Of a DNA stretch of 64,000 nt, positions 40,301-46,213 are shown piece by piece. Location of the stretch: contig NC_073353.2 of NCBI RefSeq assembly GCF_027580225.2, positions 35,632,001 through 35,696,000 of the forward strand. Reading direction: 5' to 3'. Position 1 is the first letter of the stretch. Every line of letters starts with the position of its first letter. The notes under the pieces were generated by a model that was not told the origin of the DNA, made no database searches, and saw only the letters and a program-made list of their open reading frames with translations. This DNA is from Misgurnus anguillicaudatus. Taxonomy: Eukaryota > Chordata > Actinopteri > Cypriniformes > Cobitidae. A program made the translations under genes and the position numbers.

Positions 40301-43300
40301 TCAACCTAGAAAATATGAAAAAGATCAACCCAGTAACTTAGTTTTGGTAAACCATTCTCTGCAAGCATGTAAAAAAATAGGTAATTGAAATTTTGCTCCC
40401 CTTGTGATGTCAGAAGTAGGGGTGGCACGGTTCATGAAAAAAGCCGAACCGTTCGGTTCGGAGCGTGTGTGCGTCTCACGGTTCGACGGTTCATGGCATG
40501 CGCAATGTAGCCTCGTGCCCTGTATGTGACCTCAGATAGCGTGATTCCCATTCGCGAATCGCCCGAAAGAAGAGGTGACTGATGTGAAGAGTGAGTGCTG
40601 CAGGTCATGTTACGTGTAGAAATGGCAAGTGGGAAGGAAGTCTGCACGGAGTTGGAGGATGCGCCAGCGTCATATAAGTTTGGTGTGTGGAAACATTTTT
40701 ATTTCATGTTACCTATAATAATAGCAGAAATAAAACAATAGATAGAACTGCAGTCTATGGGTTGAATGTGTTCAAACAACCACAGGAGACTGACTTCTCT
40801 CTGCCCATTTATCTCATGGTACTGAACGTCTTTTCTGACTTCTGCCACGAAAACACGGTGAACGTGCACTATTTTTAGCCAAACAAAAGCGATTGATTTC
40901 CGCGTAGTTTAATTTTGCTAGCGTGTGAAAGTTGCGCGATCTTATTTCATAAATTGCCCCTCAAAGTAATCAGGACAGAAGTGGTCAAAAGTGGACAAAA
41001 GAGACGAATTTAAATATTACAGGTGTAAACGCTATGTTTCTCTCTCGTCCACATATACTCTCTGCAGTATTTAAGCAGCATCTCTGTGATAAATCTTTGA
41101 GCTGAAGTTGGCAGTTTGATAAATGCAAGTTATCTTTGTGTGCTAAAAAGGCACATAAGTTCATTTAGATGGAAATACACATTTTCTTTTTTTTTGCCAA
41201 ATAAATGTAAAGCATGCTGAAATCATCAATGTCTTCCCTTTTGCTGTATCAAAATCTCACCTGGCTTTCTTCAGAGATAGTCCCAATAATGTGCTTAAAG
41301 TCAAATTCAGTTTGTGCATGATATAACTTTTTTTAATACTGTATCCTAAATTATGGATAATTAATACATTAATAAGATAATACATTCTGGAGTGTTAAAG
41401 GTGCAGTGTGTAATTTTTAGAAGGATCTCTTGACAGAAATGCAAAATAATATACAAAACCTAATTATCAGGGGTGTATAAAGACCTTTCATAATGAGCCG
41501 TTATGTGTTTATTGCCTTAGAATGAGACGCTTTATCTACGAACACAGAGGGTCCCCTTACATGGAAGCCTCCATTTTGTGCAGCCATGTTTCTACAAAAG
41601 CCCTTAACAGACAATTTTTTTTACCAAGTTGTCTCCAACGATGACATGTTTGTCCGGCAGCTACTGTAGCTTCTCTATGTGTTTCAAAAGCAAGGTGAGC
41701 AGTGGACTGAGATGTTGGTTGCAATTCACAACCTCACCACTAGATGCCGCTAAAATTTACACACTGCACCTTCAAAAATTAATAGAAAAAAATAACAACA
41801 AGAACCGTACAGAACCGGGACCATAAAACCGTGATACGAACCGAACCGAGGGTTTTGTGAACCGTGCCACCCCTAGTCAGAAGGGGATAATACCACCCCT
41901 TAATCTGCACTATCCAACCACAGCACTGCCATTTAGTGGAGAATTAGGTCAAAAAGAGAACAAAAAAGGCATTTTCCAATTTTGGGGCATTTTCAAACTG
42001 AAATAGGTGTTGGCTGTTCAGGGCTTCCATACTTTTTTGATTGGATGGTTAAAAACGCCTAATCACAGTTTGAAAATGCCCCAAAATTGGGAAACCCCCC
42101 CTTTTTTGTTCCACAGAGATCTATACTTCATTTAGTGCAGAGATCAGCTAATTTGCATTTTAAAGGACACACCCAAAAACAGCTAATTTTTGCTCACACC
42201 TACAAAATGGCAATTTTAACATGTTATAATAAATGATCTGTGGGGTATTTTGAGCTTAAAGGAATATTCCAATTTCTTAAAAGAAAAATCCAGATAATTT
42301 ACTCACCACCATGTCATCCAGAATGTTGATGTCTTTCTTTGTTCAGTCGAGAAGAGGTTGTGTTTTTTGAGGGGAACATTGCAGGATTTTTCTCATTTTG
42401 ATGGACTTTAATAGAGCCCAACATTTAATACTTAACTCAAAACTTAACAGTTTTGTTGAACGGAGTTTCAAAGGTCTATAAACGATCCCAAACGAGGCAT
42501 AAGGGTCTTATCTAGCAAAACGATTGTCATTTGTGACAAGAAAAATAAAAAATATGCTCTTTTAAACCACAACTTTTCGTCTAGGTCCAGTCCAGCGCAA
42601 CCTAACGTAAATGCGTAGTGATGTAGGGAGGTCACGTGTTACATATATAAAACGCACATTTGCAGACCATTTCAAACAATAAACTGACACAACGACATTA
42701 ATTAGTATCAGTTGACATACAACAACGTAGGACCGCTCCTCTTTCAACACATTTGTAAACACTGGGGTGGAGTTTCGCGTTCGTCTTCTGTGACCTCTTG
42801 ACGTCATGACGTATTGCGTGAGGTCACCTGGCGCATCACGACCACATCTAGATGAGAAGTTGTTTAAAAGTGGATATTTTGTATTTTTCTTGTCAAAAAT
42901 GACAATCGTTTCACTAGATAAGACCCTTATGCCTTGTTTGGGATCATTTATAGTCATTTGAAACTACATTGAAAAAAACTGTTAAGTATTAAATGTTGGG
43001 CTCTATTAAAGTCCATTAAAATGAGAAAAATCCTGCAGTGTTTTCCTCAAAAAGCGTGGTTTCTTCTCGACTGAGCAAAGAGGGACATCGGCATTTTGGA
43101 TGACATGGTGGTGAGTAAATTATCTGGATTTTTCTTTTGAGAAAATGGAATATTCCTTTAAACTTTACATGTGTACTCTGGGGACACCAAAGATTTATTT
43201 GACATCTTAATGTCTTGTGAAATGTTCCCTTTAAAGTGAGAAGTGTTTCCATGTCAGACGTAGCAAAGTGTCTTAAAATATCACCCTGAGATCCATCTTT

Positions 43301-43443
43301 AAATTCGTTGTTTTTGTCTGTACTAGATCGTTCAAGAATCACCATTCCTCACCATGGACCTCTTGGAGTCCTGCTTCCCATACGTCCTGCTCCGGAACGC
43401 CTACCACGCTGTGTACAAGCAGTCCGTGTCCTCTTCCGCATAA
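3282..43443 (+). CDS. nckap1: Nck-associated protein 1 (WAVE complex subunit), 3' 22 exons; 5' part outside window
   Basis: Nckap1 (Nap1/Hem-2) pairs with Cyfip in the WAVE regulatory complex, which links active Rac to Arp2/3 actin nucleation at the leading edge. Exons read from splice sites and continuous homology: 3282-3438, 3594-3650, 3737-3940, 4110-4241, 6495-6576, 6667-6725, 9209-9354, 10249-10381, 15225-15344, 16032-16171, 16462-16593, 20233-20451, 20808-20938, 21050-21147, 24884-24977, 25671-25753, 27110-27190, 30498-30591, 36782-36898, 37060-37169, 37485-37574, 43327-43443 (TAA at 43441). They encode about 865 residues, against about 1,128 for the whole human protein as I recall it, so roughly 260 N-terminal residues lie upstream. 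Recognisable stretches include [53 protein letters not shown] and the C-terminal QSVSSSA. No internal stop is seen and conservation is near identity. All junctions are GT-AG and in phase except those after 3940 and 9354. The single-copy paralogue nckap1l is less likely, because the sequence matches NCKAP1 residue by residue. Confidence 0.96.
3737..3941 (+). CDS. nckap1: nckap1 exon with faulty 3' junction (GLMHRERR...DDFIDK)
   Basis: This exon runs from G-GGC-TTG-ATG (after ctag at 3733-3736) to GAC-AAG and encodes the conserved stretch ending DDFIDK. The next exon (4110-4241) is exactly 44 codons in phase 0 and starts CAC-ATC-GCA (HIAEL), so the conserved protein needs an end after AAG at 3941. 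The bases there are GACAAGTAAATATG. The only GT (3941-3942) falls after AA and would put the next exon out of frame, reaching TGA within six codons. AAG|GTAAAT with one G missing explains it best. The acceptor side also reads CACAAG, so the joint can slide, but every placement is non-canonical (TA-AG or GT-AA). Either an assembly error or a real lesion. Confidence 0.85.
4450..4900. repeat. Dispersed repeat fragment (aaattcaaagcgtttattgtc type)
   Basis: The opening 'tcaaaattcaaagcgtttattgtcat' resembles ends of fish retroposon-derived repeats that start near caaag-tttattgtca. The body is A-rich with repeated 'aataataatggcaacaata' and 'gatgagcaaaattgagatgg' motifs, internally duplicated at about 4690-4760 and 4795-4850. 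No ORF of note. Family identity is uncertain. Confidence 0.35.
5048..5356. mobile_element. TTAA-flanked palindromic MITE
   Basis: Left (aaaggaaaacaccaccattt) and right (ggtggtgttttcctt) ends are inverted, and the arms include ctcaacttagatgaatgaat / ctaagttgag and acctatcttt / aaagataggt. TTAA at 5048-5051 and 5353-5356 bounds it. The right-hand TTAA is also the left boundary of the next element. Confidence 0.7.
5357..5864. mobile_element. piggyBac-like MITE (TTAA target, GGCGC termini)
   Basis: TTAA at 5353-5356 and 5865-5868. The internal ends CCTTTAACTGGCGC and, inverted from the right, CCCGTTTATTGGCGC pair with few mismatches. The interior is AT-rich and non-coding. TTAA duplication and C-starting ends are the piggyBac pattern; assignment to that superfamily is inference. 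Confidence 0.6.
6726..9208. other. nckap1 intron with two MITE traces, otherwise plain
   Basis: A TTAA-bounded MITE of the 'aaagggattgtttacc' type lies at 8140-8364, with inverted end 'actattccttt'. A one-armed fragment (aaagggacactccactt) starts near 7799. The rest of the intron shows no gene, RNA or repeat I can support. Confidence 0.5.
9209..9354 (+). CDS. nckap1: nckap1 exon ending at a GA instead of GT donor
   Basis: The exon opens after tttag with GCT-TAC-ACC ([12 protein letters not shown]) and encodes the conserved stretch to SDLSIFC, ending TTC-TG at 9354. The next exon begins with C at 10249 and completes TGC, then [10 protein letters not shown], matching NCKAP1 exactly. The intron therefore starts GAATGA rather than GTATGA or similar, consistent with one T-to-A change. 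Reading through gives [12 protein letters not shown] and a stop at 9388-9390. A hAT-like element with a CAGGG terminus starts at 9363, only 8 bp into the intron. The intron's acceptor (ctgatag) is normal. Confidence 0.85.
9363..10020. mobile_element. Non-autonomous hAT-like element 'CAGGGTTCCCAC', copy A (8 bp from exon end)
   Basis: It ends in gtgtggaaaccctg, inverse to the CAGGGTTCCCAC start seen intact in copies B (21820-22350) and C (52164-52858). Its own left end has drifted to CAGGGCGTCC. The shared interior includes the 'ttttctggaaaaaaaatcc' and 'gagaagggaac' blocks. No obvious target duplication survives. It starts 8 bp inside the intron whose donor reads GA. Confidence 0.7.
10382..11844. 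other. nckap1 intron sequence without identified element
   Basis: This stretch is less AT-rich than its surroundings and carries several short open frames on both strands with no recognisable protein. Near 11770 'acagtattgtgcaaaagtctt' resembles the tip of a Tc1-like inverted repeat, but no partner end was found. Confidence 0.3.
11845..12698. mobile_element. TTAA-flanked foldback MITE carrying a nested MITE
   Basis: TTAA at 11845-11848 and 12695-12698. The outer arms pair across about 200 bp or more: acaaagacatttggagttatttt on the left against aaaataactccaaatg on the right, and ggatcagggaacaactt against gttgttccctgatcc. A second element interrupts it at 12061-12371. Confidence 0.7.
12061..12371. 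mobile_element. Nested MITE with ACGGTACATTCACAC ends
   Basis: The left end ACGGTACATTCACAC and right end GTGTGAATGTACCGT are inverted, followed inward by gtaagcgttaacgctt against aagcgttaacgcttac. The element is more GC-rich than its host repeat (11845-12698). Confidence 0.7.
12763..14785. mobile_element. hAT-like non-autonomous element, about 2.0 kb, interrupted by a CpG-rich MITE
   Basis: The left end TAGGGCTGTCACAATTAA and right end TTAATCGATGGACAGCCTTA are inverted, and the flanks are near-identical A-rich octamers (AAAAAAAC / AAAAAACT), as expected for an 8-bp duplication. A one-arm repeat of gcgattaat motifs lies near the right end. No transposase ORF is recognisable. The CpG-rich insert occupies about 12895-13688. 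Confidence 0.6.
12895..13688. mobile_element. CpG-rich palindromic MITE nested in the hAT-like element
   Basis: The left 'gggtttacaccaaacgcgtt' is inverse to the right 'accgcggttggtgtaaacgc'. The interior is dense in CpG (cgcgcgtccgag, gacgcgcgtcaacgcgtctg, ttcgcgcgtaccacg), quite unlike the AT-rich surroundings. The short Arg-rich ORFs here follow from that composition and are not genes. Confidence 0.65.
16939..17184. mobile_element. MITE with GGGG(T/C)(G/A)GTTTCC ends
   Basis: It starts aaggggtggtttccgggat and ends tgtccaggaaactgccccta (inverted), with taatccaggactatg against tagtctgggactagg as inner pairing. Related copies lie at about 37203-37412 and around 49483-50583. Confidence 0.6.
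17425..17733. mobile_element. Fish dispersed repeat with 'ccagggtcac' end, fragment
   Basis: It ends ttttgtggtccagggtcaca. The same family in the opposite orientation starts tgtgaccctggaccacaaag at 19276. The shared body includes ccatacaatgtattg and atgcaactatttgaaaatct. A degenerate copy is visible near 60900-61150. Confidence 0.55.
17786..18038. mobile_element. Internally deleted relative of the 357-bp hairpin MITE
   Basis: It carries taacgattaatcgtgattaa on the left and gattaatcgttatgcatccc on the right, with the same central acatatatgatgtaaac block as the copies at 2779 and 26606. It lacks about 100 bp and its left tip is eroded (aaatgcat in place of gggatgcat). Confidence 0.65.
18652..19081. 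mobile_element. TTAA-flanked MITE family 'AGGGGACATATCATG', copy 1
   Basis: TTAA at both edges. The left AGGGGACATATCATGAAAAT is partly inverse to the right ...AATGCCCCCT. Diagnostic internal blocks are gtgctataattgggtcccca, cagtaacttagttggttaac and tgatgtcagaagaggataat. Other copies are at 19531-19970 (inverted), 40228-43234 (split), 48636-49117 and 61928-62330, plus a fragment at about 61800-61870. Confidence 0.75.
19276..20128. mobile_element. 'TGTGACCCTGGACCAC' repeat, split by a MITE
   Basis: The ends tgtgaccctggaccacaaag and ttgtggaccagggtcaca are inverted. A TTAA-flanked MITE (19531-19970) interrupts the middle. The interior has no coding content. This is intronic to nckap1. Confidence 0.65.
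19531..19970 (-). mobile_element. TTAA-flanked MITE 'AGGGGACATATCATG', copy 2, nested and inverted
   Basis: It begins TTAAAGGGGACATTTCACAA and ends tcatgatatgtcacctTTAA, i.e. the family read in reverse. It lies wholly inside the repeat at 19276-20128, so it arrived later. Together with copy 1, 450 bp away and in opposite orientation, it forms a long inverted pair in one intron. Confidence 0.75.
21690..21819. repeat. Fish dispersed repeat with tRNA-like 'ggttcgaaccc' segment
   Basis: The run tttatccaaagcaacttata...gtgcattacaaggtgtgca...ccatgggttcgaacccataaccttttgtgctgcc matches a common teleost repeat type with a B-box-like ggttcgaacc. It continues after the hAT-like copy B at 22351 (tgctaatgcaaggtta), so copy B inserted into it. 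It is not a functional tRNA: no cloverleaf could be built. Confidence 0.5.
21820..22350. mobile_element. Non-autonomous hAT-like element 'CAGGGTTCCCAC', copy B
   Basis: It starts CAGGGTTCCCACGGG and ends taaggtgtggaacccag (inverted). It is shorter than copy C and has an internal deletion, and it shares blocks with copies A and C such as ttattccctgtgtagtgtag and cttgccatacttcctgc. Confidence 0.7.
22453..22903. mobile_element. hAT-type MITE, 451 bp, TAGGGCTGAACGAT ends
   Basis: Perfect inverted ends TAGGGCTGAACGAT / ATCGTTCAGCCCTA are flanked by an exact 8-bp duplication CTGTGAAC (22445-22452, 22904-22911). Near each end the motif 'gcgatgacgatg' recurs. No ORF. Confidence 0.85.
23978..24708. 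mobile_element. Harbinger-like MITE, 731 bp, TTA target
   Basis: It starts GGGGCTGTTTACACTTGG, and the right end inverted is GAGGCTGTTTACACTTGG. TTA flanks both sides (23975-23977, 24709-24711), matching the 3-bp TWA target of Harbinger transposons. The subterminal gatcacaagtggacga is mirrored by cgtccacttgtgatc. The 24495-24700 segment repeats gtggtcgaaagtgg motifs. A truncated, inverted piece recurs inside the hAT-like element at about 40905-41060. Confidence 0.75.
26014..26515 (+). mobile_element. 'CTCTTTC-GCC' foldback repeat, copy 1
   Basis: Left aactctttcgctgccattga is inverse to right cgctggcggggaaagagttaa. Internal landmarks are cgtctttccgcaataccgct and gtttgaaagcagagggtctgttc. Related copies lie at 37785-38238 (opposite orientation) and 52979-53497. 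Confidence 0.7.
26606..26962. mobile_element. 357-bp hAT-type hairpin MITE, copy 2
   Basis: Same ends and same length as the copy at 2779-3135, nearly identical throughout. It has its own exact 8-bp duplication ATTACATA (26598-26605 and 26963-26970). Only a few differences from copy 1 are visible (for example gattgatctgtgg against gattaatctatag). Confidence 0.88.
28029..28095. repeat. (GT)n microsatellite
   Basis: About 20 uninterrupted GT units are followed by GC/GT-variant units (gtgcgtgcgtgtgcgtatgtg). It sits in the loop of the foldback element. Confidence 0.95.
28196..28552. repeat. Short inverted repeat nested in foldback loop
   Basis: The left arm acttgcagcatatcacttgg...tgctctctg is exactly inverse to the right arm cagagagcacc...aagtgatatgctgcaagt, about 32 bp each, separated by about 300 bp. 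It looks like a separate small element inside the larger foldback. The spacer reads as an open frame only by chance. Confidence 0.6.
30860..33588. repeat. Minisatellite, about 88-bp monomers in about 170-180-bp dimers, left block
   Basis: Tandem copies of a unit built on 'ggtttgggggtaggattagg', 'agcagttctggctagatagg' and 'atacagct..ggcctaaatc'. Two monomer types alternate. One has 'ttagacttgggtctggggta' and 'ataaatcccatgaaatgttg', the other 'taggcttaggtttggggg' and 'ctaaatccagtgaaa'. Spacing of the aaatcccatg motif is about 170-180 bp. A larger block of several units recurs almost unchanged (about 31750-32500 against 33070-33400), suggesting recent segmental amplification. It continues after the hAT insertion at 35153. 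Confidence 0.92.
33878..34057 (+). pseudogene. BED zinc-finger exon of a hAT transposase, disabled
   Basis: ATG at 33878 opens MSPKASEV, then TGA stands where Trp is expected (a WKYF-like context). After a one-base insertion (G near 33950) the frame continues [20 protein letters not shown] and then KHSG. The cysteine pair CYT-C and the H-x-H...H cluster form a BED finger (DNA binding). The exon ends at a plausible donor, gtaagt at 34058. The stop and the frameshift mean it is not functional. The downstream catalytic exon is absent from the element. Confidence 0.7.
34293..34327. repeat. (TC)n microsatellite
   Basis: A pure TC run of about 17 units inside the hAT remnant. Confidence 0.93.
35153..35690. 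repeat. Minisatellite, right block
   Basis: It resumes directly after the hAT target duplication with the same units (ggttaggtttggggtaggat, agcagttctggctag). Units here are more diverged (ggctggaggataaggacg, cagtgaaaggttggg) than in the left block, as expected at an array edge. Confidence 0.88.
37203..37412. mobile_element. MITE relative of 16939-17184
   Basis: It starts atttcccggacagggataag and ends taagctaatccctgtcattg. The middle matches 'gagctgtccaaactg...acatatctttaaa' poorly to the other copy, so the assignment is tentative. It lies between two adjacent nckap1 exons. Confidence 0.4.
37785..38238 (-). mobile_element. 'CTCTTTC-GCC' foldback repeat, copy 2
   Basis: TTAA at 37785-37788 and 38235-38238. 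Left ctctttcaccaccagcgttt is inverse to right ...caatggcggtgaaagag. It is the reverse of the copy at 26014 (gaacagaccctctgctttc is seen as cagaccctctgctttcaaac). Its right TTAA is shared with the following element. Confidence 0.72.
38394..40002. mobile_element. Middle element of the nest (AGGAACAGTATGTAAG ends)
   Basis: TTAA at 38394-38397 and 39999-40002. The ends aggaacagtatgta and tacatactgttcct are inverted. Its body is cut by the innermost element. No ORF. Confidence 0.7.
38562..39921. mobile_element. Innermost foldback element, 1.36 kb, about 200-bp arms
   Basis: TTAA at both ends, then AGGATAATTCCGGTATTTAA inverted exactly at the right. The arms (38566-38760 and about 39720-39917) include ggatgaactacagtgatgga against tccatcactgtagttcatcc. 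The loop of about 960 bp has no recognisable gene. Confidence 0.75.
40417..41875. mobile_element. hAT-like non-autonomous element, 1.46 kb, TAGGGGTGGCACGG ends
   Basis: Inverted ends TAGGGGTGGCACGGTTC / GAACCGTGCCACCCCTA are flanked by an exact 8-bp duplication GTCAGAAG (40409-40416, 41876-41883). The left interior has cgaaccgttcggttcgg repeats. It contains an inverted, truncated piece of the Harbinger-like MITE found at 23978-24708. No transposase is recognised. Confidence 0.85.
41935..42118. mobile_element. Small foldback insertion (about 180 bp)
   Basis: It is bracketed by CATTTAGTG on both sides. The internal arms ttccaattttggggcatttt and aaaatgccccaaaattggga are inverse. It is absent from the other copies of the host MITE, which fixes it as an insertion. 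Confidence 0.65.
42255..43163. mobile_element. Foldback MITE, about 400-bp arms, AGGAATATTCCA ends
   Basis: TTAA at 42255-42258 and about 43159-43162. Left aggaatattcca and right tggaatattcct are inverted, and the arms pair for several hundred bases (ggatttttctcattttgatg / ccattaaaatgagaaaaatc; gacaatcgtttcactagata / ctagcaaaacgattgtcat). Same family as the outer element at 38235-40220. Confidence 0.75.
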
Positions 43444-44260
43444 GAGAGTACCTGTGCGTAAGCGCTCCGAGGGCCGGATACTACAGCTCTTATTCCATAT
43501 TCCTTTCTAGGATACTACAATTTTATTGTCTTACCAGTGCAAGACTTTTTATGGGATCAAATCTTTTATGACACTGAATAATGAGGGGATAAAAGTTTAT
43601 TCACTACTTACACTAAATGAGTTCGATCCCAGGGACTAGGACACTAAATATCATTTTGACCATTTTTTTTGGTTTGTTTTCATTTGCAATGGTTAAACAT
43701 GGAAACATAAACTAGTTAATTGTGTGTGTTGGGATGTCGGGGGGAGGGCATGGGTGGATTATAAAAACTTTACATCATGCTAAATGCTTGTTAAGATGAC
43801 AGATGCCTCTATGAAACAGTGATTCTTCTTTTTTTGATGTTGTTCTTCTAGATCTAATATGTGTGGGTTACTGCGTGCTTTTTCTCTCTCTCTCACTTCC
43901 TGTGAATTTGCATTTATTTTTTGTTAATCTCTTGTGTTCGTTTGACATATTTGCCAAATTAATGGATATAACAGCATCTCATTTGGATGGAAACGGCCGA
44001 ATTGTGCATAACTACATGTTATAAAAGCAACCCAGTGTTGTTTGTACAAAGCATAGTATAATTTTTTAACTAACTTTCATGATGCCTTGTGGCATCGACT
44101 CTCCATTGTATCTGTCTGTGAGCTGTAATAAACATTCGTACATATTTATTGAATGTTTATCAGTTGTTTTACCCTCCTCTCCCTTAACCAGTTTTATATG
44201 TTTTCAATTTTTGGAAATGACAATGTATCTTCCATAACATGAATAAACATCAGGTCATAT
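43444..44260 (+). other. nckap1: nckap1 3' UTR with two poly(A) signals
   Basis: The stop codon at 43441-43443 is followed by AT-rich DNA with canonical AATAAA hexamers at 44127-44132 and 44242-44247. The segment lacks the palindromic MITEs that crowd the introns, which fits a transcribed UTR under some constraint. The true 3' ends cannot be fixed without transcript data. Confidence 0.6.
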
Positions 44261-44390
44261 GAGGTTCGACTGGTGTACTTTAATGTTGTTATCCATTCTT
44301 TACATAACATCAGGGTTACATGGCCTGGGGAAGATATGGAAATCATTGACATTTCTACATGTAAGAATTTCAACTTTAAGTCTAGTCTCT

Positions 44391-45103
44391 ACACTGCACA
44401 AAAAAATTATTTTCAAGAAAAATTCTTAGTATTTTTGTCTTGTTTTTAGTAAAAAATATTAAAAAATTCTTAAATTAAAATGCTTTTTCTTGATGAGCAA
44501 AATGACCCCCAAAAATAAGTGTAGTTTTTAGAACAAAAATATCAAATTTAAGTGATTTTGTGCATAAAACAGGCAAAAAATCTGCCAATGGGCTAAGCAA
44601 AAAAATCTTGAAAATTTTTCTTAAACACTAAATTCAAGAAAAATTTGCTTACCACATTGGCAGATTTTTTTGCTTGTTTTATGCACAAAATCACTTTAAT
44701 TTGTCTTGTCTTGTTTTTAGCAAAAATATCTAAAAATTCTAAAATTAAGATGCTTTTCCTTGATGAGCAAAACGACCCAAGAAAATAAGTCTAGTTTTTA
44801 GACCAAAAATATTAAATTTAAGTGATTTTGTGCATAAAACAAGCCAAAACATCTGCCAATGGGCTAAGCAAAAAAAAAAATCTTGAACATTTTTCTTAAA
44901 CACTAAATTCAAGAAAGATTTGCTTACCCCATTGGCAGATGTTTTGGCTTGTTTTATGCACAAAATCACTTAAATTTGATATTTTTCGTCTTAAAACTAG
45001 ACTTATTTTCTTGGGTCGTTTTGCTCATTAAGAAAAAGCATTTTAATTTAAGAATTTTTAGATATTTTTACTGAAAACAAGACAAAAATATTTTTTGCAG
45101 TGT
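44391..45103. repeat. Foldback repeat with ACACTGCA-AAAA ends, between nckap1 and frzb
   Basis: It starts acactgcacaaaaaaatt and ends aatattttttgcagtgt. The internal unit (aaacaagccaaaacatctgc, catctgccaatgggctaagc) is present in both orientations several times. A relative lies at 49506-49965. It fills most of the gap between the nckap1 poly(A) signals and the frzb promoter. Confidence 0.75.
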
Positions 45104-45817
45104 AAATCTAAAATCAAACTAATTTACAAACAACTGAAGGTTATGAAGTCATTGGTCATGTGTTGGGTTGCATGTGTGATATTTCATGATGTATTTTGCA
45201 TAAATATGAAATATGAGGTCTTAAAAACAGTCTTCTCTCTTCTTTGTAAAAGCTGATATCCACAGTATTTAAACGTGCTTACCTAAATCTAAACACATCC
45301 AAAATTTGTGCAAAATCATATCTCTTTAAGTGACATGCATTTTGTGTCATACATGGCATCGTGCATAGTCAGCTCTAAGTAAAATAATACACAGTTGTTT
45401 ACCAAATTAATGATTTTGCAAGAACAAATGAATGATTAAAGGCTGGTTTCAGTTGGGTTTTGGTATTTCCCAAAGACCTTTGATCTTAAAGCTTGCCTTT
45501 TTAACTGATTTATCAATTGCAATAATCATGTAAATAACAATCAGCTTCACCAAACACGTACCTGCGTAATACGCATTAGAGACGCATAAATTACGTATTA
45601 GTTTAACCACATTTCTAGTCCCCAAATCAACACAGACAGCTGATAAAAGCGTCATTAAATTAACACTCCCTTATGTCCACAGCACTATGCATGTATATCA
45701 AAACACGTAATCAGACAGGGCTTTGTCTTAAGTCATTTATGACAGCAGTAAGTCAACAGTCTGCGTGTTTGATAGCGCAACAGGAGACGGGAGTGATGAA
45801 GGAGGTGGGCAGGGGGA

Positions 45818-45823
45818 TATAAA
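45818..45823 (+). promoter_or_regulatory. frzb: Probable TATA box of frzb
   Basis: GGGGGATATAAAGCAG contains TATAAA about 395 bp upstream of the frzb start codon. A start site about 25-30 bp downstream (near 45845-45850) would give a 5' UTR of roughly 365 bases. The following 100 bp are pyrimidine-rich (CCTCC/TTTCTTTCTCC runs). No promoter assay data are available, so the call rests on the motif and its distance. Confidence 0.55.
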
Positions 45824-46067
45824 GCAGCAGATCCCGCTGGTTTATGTCCACTGCCCACCTCCACCGCCTTTTCTTTCTCCTCCTCTCCGTCTACTCCAGC
45901 TTCCTCGAGCCACTTTCTTTCAGCTAGACCTGGACTGGACTTCACGTACCCAACGCGCTCCTGAAGTAACCCAGCGGCGACTTTTGCGCGTCACGATTTG
46001 CCATTTTGCTCCTCAATTTCAGCGAGAATTTATAAAGAGGAGCTCTTTTTTGCTTTCTGTTTGATTT

Positions 46068-46100
46068 ATGCAAGACTTCAATATGGTGAAGTTAGTTTGA
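46068..46100 (+). promoter_or_regulatory. uORF 1 in frzb 5' UTR (10 codons)
   Basis: ATG at 46068 opens a 10-codon reading frame ending TGA at 46098-46100, 114 bases before the frzb ATG. A second in-frame ATG lies at 46083. If the TATA-based start site is right, ribosomes meet this uORF first, and it could dampen frzb translation. Confidence 0.45.
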
Positions 46101-46172
46101 AGAGCTTCTTTTTGGGGGACCAAGACTTTTAGACCTCACTTCAGCCTTTGCGCACGAGTCTGGAAAATCTCA

Positions 46173-46190
46173 ATGGTGAATTACAAATAG
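46173..46190 (+). promoter_or_regulatory. uORF 2 in frzb 5' UTR (5 codons)
   Basis: ATG GTG AAT TAC AAA TAG ends 23 bases before the frzb start codon. Its start context (CTCAATGG, with A not at -3 but G at +4) is moderate. A minimal uORF this close to the main ATG would normally reduce initiation or require reinitiation. Confidence 0.4.
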
Positions 46191-46213
46191 CTTGTTTCGT
46201 GGTTTATTAAAAG

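Larger units (their letters stand above)
40228..43234. mobile_element. TTAA-flanked MITE 'AGGGGACATATCATG', copy 3, split by three insertions
   Basis: Family sequence runs 40228-40416, 41884-41934 (roughly), 42116-42258 and 43160-43234. The interruptions are a hAT-like element (40417-41875), a small foldback (about 41935-42118) and a 900-bp foldback (42255-43163). Removing them restores a normal-length copy. Confidence 0.75.

Noticed and set aside
42562..42957. 131-aa minus-strand ORF
   Set aside because: It lies within the arms and loop of the 900-bp foldback MITE; no recognisable protein.
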